From Crotophaga sulcirostris (lineage: Eukaryota > Chordata > Aves > Cuculiformes > Crotophagidae): a stretch of 64,000 bases of DNA. The position numbers were made by a program, and so were the translations under genes. Shown here in pieces: positions 59,291 through 64,000 of the stretch. A model generated the notes under the pieces. The model made no database searches, was not told the origin of the DNA, and saw nothing but the letters and a program-made list of their open reading frames with translations. Every line of letters begins with the position of its first letter. Position 1 is the first letter of the stretch. The stretch covers positions 318,960 through 382,959 of the forward strand of contig VYZB01000375.1 in the NCBI GenBank assembly GCA_013397455.1, in the 5' to 3' direction.

Positions 59291-59549
59291 CTGGCTGATC
59301 ACAATTTCTTCTCTCTTTCTCTAAAACCTCAATTTAGTCCACAGTTGGGTAACAGGTACCACACAAAACAAACTTTAGGATTACCCAGTACGTAACAGTT
59401 ATAATCTTTACAGAATCACAGTTGTATCTTTAAGCAAAACAATATCCAAAGAGTTTCTCCAATAAATTCAAGCATGATGGTAAGGATGGCAATGAACAAA
59501 GTCAAATCTCATGAGGAACCAAGACTGCATTATCTAAAATCAAGCCCAA

Positions 59550-59628
59550 CTGAAGTTGGACTAGATAATCATTGTAGGTCCCTTTCAACTGAACTATTGT
59601 ATTCTGTTCTGTTCTGCTCTATTCTATG
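59550..59628 (+). mobile_element. old CR1 3' tail remnant
   Basis: GAAGTTGGACTAGATAATCA, TTGTAGGTCCCTTTCAACTG and AACTATTGTATTCTGTTCTG, ending in ATTCTATG, follow a CR1 3' UTR with the tail drifted to TTCTG/ATTCT units. Confidence 0.75.
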
Positions 59629-59835
59629 TAAAATATATGATCACTTTATTAATCACATTGAGCATTTTTTTAAAAAAAATAAATAAATAGGTGCTTTGTT
59701 TTTAAAAATATATCAACAAAGGAAAAAAATATAGACTGGATAAGAGACTCAAAGAAGGTAAAGGAGGGCTGTGATATGAGAAATGTGAATGTGATAATTA
59801 GAGTAAGGCAAAGGGGTAGCAATAGCACCAAGTTT

Positions 59836-60361
59836 GCCACACCTTGAGTACTGCGTACAGTTCTGGGCCCCCCAGTTTGGGAAAGATACTGGAGTGTATC
59901 CAGAGGAGAACAACGAAGATGGTGAAGGGTTTGGAGCACAAGCCCTATGAGGTGCAACTGAGGGAGCTGGGGCTGTTTAGTCTTGAGGAGAGGAGGCTCA
60001 GGGGAGACCTTATTGCTCTCTACAACTACCTAAAAGGAAGTTGTAGTCAGGCAGGGGTTGGTCTCTTCTCTCAGGTGACCAGTCACAGAACTAGAGGACA
60101 TGGACTCAAGCTTCCTCAGGGGAGGTTTAGGCTTGATATTAGGAAGAAATTCTTCCCTGAAAGGGTGATTGGTCATTGGAATGCGCTGCCCAGGGAAGTG
60201 GTGGAGTTGCCAACCCTGGAGGTGTTTAAGAGGAGACTGGATGAGGCACTCAGTACCATGGTTTAGATGATGGGTTGGTGTTGGTGCTGATGTTGGGTTA
60301 TAGGTTGGACTCGATGATCTCAAAGGTCCTTTCCAACTTTGTAATACTGTGATACTGTGAT
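59836..60361 (+). mobile_element. CR1 LINE 3' fragment, ATACTGTG-tail subfamily (longest stop-free 3' ORF2 piece)
   Basis: Starts at CACCTTGAGTACTGCGTACA (codons [15 protein letters not shown]). An 8-base deletion next to the following codons (compared with 26971-27520, which reads [10 protein letters not shown]) shifts the frame. From [20 protein letters not shown] it is open to the stop at 60264-60266, with [60 protein letters not shown] and [13 protein letters not shown]. The 3' UTR and two to three ATACTGTG units follow. The RT core and everything upstream are missing, so it is non-autonomous. Confidence 0.93.
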
Positions 60362-60717
60362 AGAAGTGTTTTGAAGGATTTAGGAAGAGGTGAATTGTTC
60401 AGTAAGACTTTTAATGGGTTTTAAGAAGGACAAAATTTCATCATGTGTCTGCATACAGCCATGTGCCTCACATAGGTCACTCATGCTCACCCAAGTTAAA
60501 AAGATTTGGATTGGAAGAGATAGAAAGGAGGCCACTATAGCTAATAAGGAGAATGCAAACTGACACATGTGAAGAGATAAGAAGATCAGGACTAGACTAG
60601 TTTCATGCAGAAGGCTCTGAAGCAAAAAGTTTACAGAAGAGAGAAGAGAAGAAGACAGAAAGGAGAAAAGCTTTTTAAACAAGTGGACAAATCTTACAAA
60701 GAACAACTGCTTACAAA
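60362..60717. other. unique non-coding sequence
   Basis: Short A/G-rich stretch between a young and an ancient CR1 piece. The 108-codon minus frame (60380-60706) is Phe/Ser/Leu-rich because of base composition. Confidence 0.4.
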
Positions 60718-60935
60718 CAAGTGAACAGCAATTTTAGGCTGGAAATTAGGTTTCCAACCACCAAAGAAACAAAACTCTGGAAGAACATTTCAGCAAGACC
60801 ACTAGGACACAACAAATTTGGCTAGTTTAAAGACAGGACTTGATGAAAGTTCTAAAAGGTCATATGATATGCTTGTCCATGTTGATGAGTGACCTAGTCT
60901 CAGTGATCTAAACAATCCATTCCAGCTCTATTTTT
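60718..60935 (+). mobile_element. ancient CR1/L3-like 3' fragment
   Basis: TTTTAGGCTGGAAATTAGGT, TTTCCAACCACCAAAGAAAC, AAAACTCTGGAAGAACATTT, GGCTAGTTTAAAGACAGGAC, TTGATGAAAGTTCTAAAAGG and TGATCTAAACAATCCATTCC keep the order of an old amniote CR1/L3 3' end. It is strongly diverged. Confidence 0.7.
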
Positions 60936-61899
60936 TTTTTCATGTGCACTTTTTTTCTGTCCTGACAGACAGAATAGCAGCTTGTGAATACAGATAATTT
61001 TATCAAAAGAAACCGAATGCACAAGTCAAAATTACCCTGAGGTGGTTTTAACTCGAGCAACTAACTTTTGAAGAGCCCAGTTCTTCTCTTGTGGCTGTGG
61101 AATTCTTGCTGATATCCTTAGGAGGTCCATGTGTGGACATATTGCTGATTATGAAGTGGAAATTGGCAGGATGGATCAGAGAGGAGAATATAGCCCTCAG
61201 CAAATCTCTTTGCATCTTGCTGACCTTGGCAAATGTACAGCTATTTTTCCCAAGTAAGATAAGATGTTTTTAAACTGTCTTCTCCAGTAAATAAGGCACA
61301 AAGATGGGAATGTGTCTGCAGAGACTTTCAGTCTCCTCATTACTTGAACGTATTTATGGAACATTTTCATTTAAGGCTGCACAGAAACCGAAAAAAAATA
61401 GTTTCTATACTTGGCTTTGGGTGGCCTTGGGTAAGATATTTTGTGATGTAAATGCTAGAAAGGACAATCAGAGTCAATGCTCTGCTGGCTCTGATGCTCA
61501 TCAACAAGGAAGAACTGGTGATGAGCATGGTCATAGATGGTAGTGTGGACAGTAGTGGCACAGCAAGGCTGCAGGATCTGGGCGAAGGTTTGGGAAGGTG
61601 GGAGTGAGAACAGTGGACTTCTGGAGAACAGACTAGGTCAGTGGAAACTGCTGCGTGGGCTCTCCTGAAAGTGGCCAGGAAAGGAGGAGGTTCAGTAAAA
61701 AGCTGACATGCTTTTAATGAAAACTTACTGAAGAGCTTTGGAATAAATTCTCTGTTTTTTGGGACAGAGCAAAAACTTCAAGCAGGTTTTCTTGGCGAAT
61801 CAAGGATCTTCTTGATGAACAAAAATGCTGAAAGGGAGCGTACGCAAAGTGAAAATAAGGAAGAGAAAGAAGGAGCTTAAAAGTTATGCTTGGGTTCTT
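60936..61899. other. unique non-coding sequence, perhaps with CR1 linker remnant at its right end
   Basis: Nothing clear. From about 61780 the sequence may be a very diverged upstream part of the CR1 linker called at 61900-62075. Confidence 0.35.
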
Positions 61900-62075
61900 T
61901 GGGATGAAAGGAAAACACCAAAGGCTGGCTGGAATTAAGGCAGAAAAGAATAATAGTATCAAGAAGAGAACCCACAGGTCTGCCAGCAGCAGAAAAAAGT
62001 TCAAGGAAAATCTAAGTCCATTGCTGGATGCAGGAGGCAACCTAATTATCAGCAGTGTGGAAAAAGCTAAATGAT
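61900..62075 (+). mobile_element. old CR1 LINE fragment: ORF2 linker before RT
   Basis: The plus frame through this segment reads AGIKAEKNNSIKKRT, RSASSRKKFKENLSPLLDAG and GNLIISSVEKAK. This parallels the CR1 linker pattern of (A)-x-x-x-K-N-x-K-K, S-x-(R/K)-K-x-K-E-N-x-x-P-L-L, G-x-L-(V/I) and EKA. It is the same part of ORF2 as at 5933-6060 but from a much older copy. It ends at the codons where the RT domain should begin. Confidence 0.7.
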
Positions 62076-62765
62076 AATAATAGTAAACCAGCCGGCTACA
62101 TGTATCAGTATAGTTAAACTCATAGCCATGATTAAATTCAAAATGTATCTATATTTCATTCATCATAAATCATACTTTTAATGAGCCTGTTTCAGGCTGA
62201 AACTTGGAAATTTGAACTTTAAGGCTTTAAGGAAAAAATGATATTTTGACAATTTTGGAAATTTTTGGTAAATTTTAAATAAGAAATATGTCCAAAATTC
62301 CAAAATAAGAGCAATTTAAATAGGCCAATCCTAGATTTCTTTCACAGTCAGTAAAGAAAGATATTCTGCTAGGGTGTGATTCTTCTGACCTATTTTAGAC
62401 ATCGAGATGAATCACTTCTACTAGTGCCAATTGCTTTGCAATGACTATAAAAGGAGCCAAGGGTGACCAGCTCCTGTAGAGAAACCTACATTTAGCTACA
62501 GTCCTGTCACCCAAGCAGAAAAATTCTAACTCATTAATAAAACACATTTTCATTTAGGCTGTCATATACAGCAAAGTATTTTTAAGGGATAAGATTCCTG
62601 ATATTTGCATTGCGACCCTCTGAAAACTCACATTGTGCTGGTCCAAAAGTATTAAAGCATTTGATCACCAAGATTTGATGATGACTCAAGTAACCACTCT
62701 TCACCTTCGGTATCCTGAAGGAAAAGAGGAATATTAGGACAGCTACGCTGACTTTACTTTGAGCA
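62076..62765. other. unique AT-rich sequence
   Basis: Nothing recognised. AT-rich words near 62240-62310 are low complexity. Confidence 0.4.
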
Positions 62766-62837
62766 AAAGATTGGGTCAGATACCTTCCAGAGGTCCTTTC
62801 CAATCTAGATGATTCATTATTCAATGATTCTGCGATT
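62766..62837 (+). mobile_element. old CR1 3' tail remnant
   Basis: AGATTGGGTCAGATACCTTC, CAGAGGTCCTTTCCAATCTA, GATGATTCATTATTCAATGA and TTCTGCGATT match a decayed CR1 3' UTR and ATTCTRTG-type tail. Confidence 0.7.
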
Positions 62838-63239
62838 AACCTTCATGAATTTGGTTTGATTTATTTGGAGTTTTTTTTATAAATTATTTCAACTTTAAGC
62901 TTCCACAACATCTCGACGCAATGACTTTGCCATTGTGAAGCACAACTTTCTGCTCATTTCAAATTTGCTGATCATTTCATTGGACTTCCTGCTGTCTGAG
63001 CTCTCTACTGCATCATGGCAAAAACGAGCTAGGTTATGCAGCACAATTTAATGTTGGTAGCATTGACTCTTATGAGGAAAATTAACCAGAAATAGTTTCC
63101 ATAACCAAGAAAAATATTTACCTTTCTAACCTTCTCTTGCACTGCATTCACAGAAAAGGACAAATTCTCAACCACAGCAAGAACAGTAACAACAAAATAA
63201 GCAAATATATTCCCCCCAAAAAGGTTTGGATCAACCAGA
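62838..63239. other. unique non-coding sequence
   Basis: Nothing recognised. Confidence 0.4.
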
Positions 63240-63600
63240 GTATCACACAGTATCACAGTATCACCACGTTGGAAGGGACCTCTGAGATCATCAAGTCCAA
63301 CCTATAAGCCAACACTAACACCATCTCATCATCTAAACCATGGCACTCAGTGCCTCATCCAGTCTTCCCTTAAACACCTCCAGGGTCGGCGACTCCACCA
63401 CCTTCCCGGGCAGCGCATTCCAGTGGCCAATCACTCTTTCAGTGAAGAACTTCATCCTAACATCAAGTCTAAACCTGCCCTGATGAAGCTTAAGTCCGTG
63501 CCCTCTAGTTCTGTCACTGGTCACCTGTGAGAAGAGACCAATGCCCACTTGACTACAATCTCCTTTTAGTTAGTTGTAGAGAGCAATAAGGTCACCCTGA
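63240..63600 (-). mobile_element. CR1 LINE 3' fragment, ATACTGTG-tail subfamily (minus strand)
   Basis: The left edge TATCACACAGTATCACAGTA is the complement of the octamer tail, followed by GTTGGAAGGGACCTCTGAGA and ORF2 coding to about 63600. The minus frame shows [55 protein letters not shown] and [11 protein letters not shown], open from 63548 to the stop. The left half of the [10 protein letters not shown] codons is still readable to the right edge. It is 5'-truncated. Confidence 0.93.
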
Positions 63601-64000
63601 GTAGTTCACTTCAGTTTCACAGCTTTTTTATTTACAGCTTACATTGCCGTTCGAATGGATATTTTGAAATGAAACCTGGAATTTTAATTTAATTTAAAGG
63701 ACTTTGAAACAGGAGCATTCAGAAAACTAAAATCAACAGTTTTTGGAAATGGAAACTTTGTCAAAAACAAAATATTAAGGAATTTGTATTGTATAATGGG
63801 AAAAATTGCCAGCTCAGAAATTGCTAGTCAGCTCTAGTTGTTAGGTATAAAAAATCCAGCACACTTCATTAGCAGATTGCTTCCTGCTAAGGTCTTCGTG
63901 CGGTTCAGATTAATTTTGATATACAGAACATCCACTAAAAAAAAAATCTGAAAAAAAAATTACGGTTGCCTTATACAATCAGAAATGGAGGAAACGAATC
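63601..64000. other. unique AT-rich sequence
   Basis: Nothing recognised. Poly-A runs near 63939 and 63951. Confidence 0.4.

Noticed and set aside
60380..60706. 108-codon minus frame with apparent signal-peptide-like start
   Set aside because: Phe/Leu/Ser richness follows from an A/G-rich plus strand. No recognisable domain was seen.
1..64000. CRISPR-like array, because short repeats recur through the window
   Set aside because: The recurrent words are CR1 tails dispersed kilobases apart in a vertebrate-type sequence. There is no regular repeat-spacer array.

Overview
This window looks like non-coding DNA from a bird nuclear genome. The evidence is the repeat content: about 30 fragments of CR1 LINEs (the dominant avian retrotransposon), a solo LTR of an avian endogenous-retrovirus type, and AT-rich unique sequence broken up by short microsatellites. 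I saw no mammalian SINE/L1 signature, no bacterial operon structure, no tRNA or rRNA gene and no CRISPR array. The species cannot be named from the sequence. A burst of similar, fairly young CR1 copies is known from woodpeckers and their relatives among other lineages, so that assignment is only a guess.

No complete protein-coding gene is visible. The longest stop-free stretches (up to 185 codons) are chance frames or pieces of CR1 ORF2. Two places have exon-like signals. At 17042-17158 a GC-rich 39-codon frame starts with ATG and ends at a consensus splice donor; it is followed by a cluster of homeodomain-type motifs. At 52224-52339 a strong polypyrimidine tract and AG acceptor precede a segment with an ATG in good context and a GTATGT donor, just downstream of a small CpG-containing, SOX/TCF-motif-containing stretch. 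Either could be the 5' end of a gene continuing outside the window, or neither; both are low-confidence.

Layout: 1-9.7 kb is dense in CR1 pieces, including an internally deleted copy that keeps the EN-RT linker (5645-6533) and two old, oppositely oriented fragments (8271-9500). 9.7-16.8 kb is mostly unique with four CR1 tails. 16.8-17.8 kb is the GC-rich exon/enhancer candidate. 18.3-20.9 kb has two canonical-tail CR1s. 23.7-24.3 kb is a solo LTR. 26.9-28.0 kb is a young CR1 nested in an ancient one. 28-41 kb is AT-rich with a few CR1 tails. 42-51.4 kb is mostly unique with a 233-bp polypyrimidine microsatellite at 48.9 kb. 51.4-52.4 kb is the promoter/exon candidate. 55-64 kb has further CR1 copies, including the longest stop-free CR1 3' end (59836-60361).

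The clearest unusual pattern is in the CR1 tails. Fifteen copies end in repeats of ATACTGTG (or its decayed form) instead of the standard ATTCTATG octamer carried by six other copies in the same window. They share near-identical C-terminal ORF2 coding and 3' UTR. This indicates one subfamily with a changed 3' recognition tail that amplified in this lineage. I found no sign of a new defence, metabolic or mobile system beyond these retroelements.
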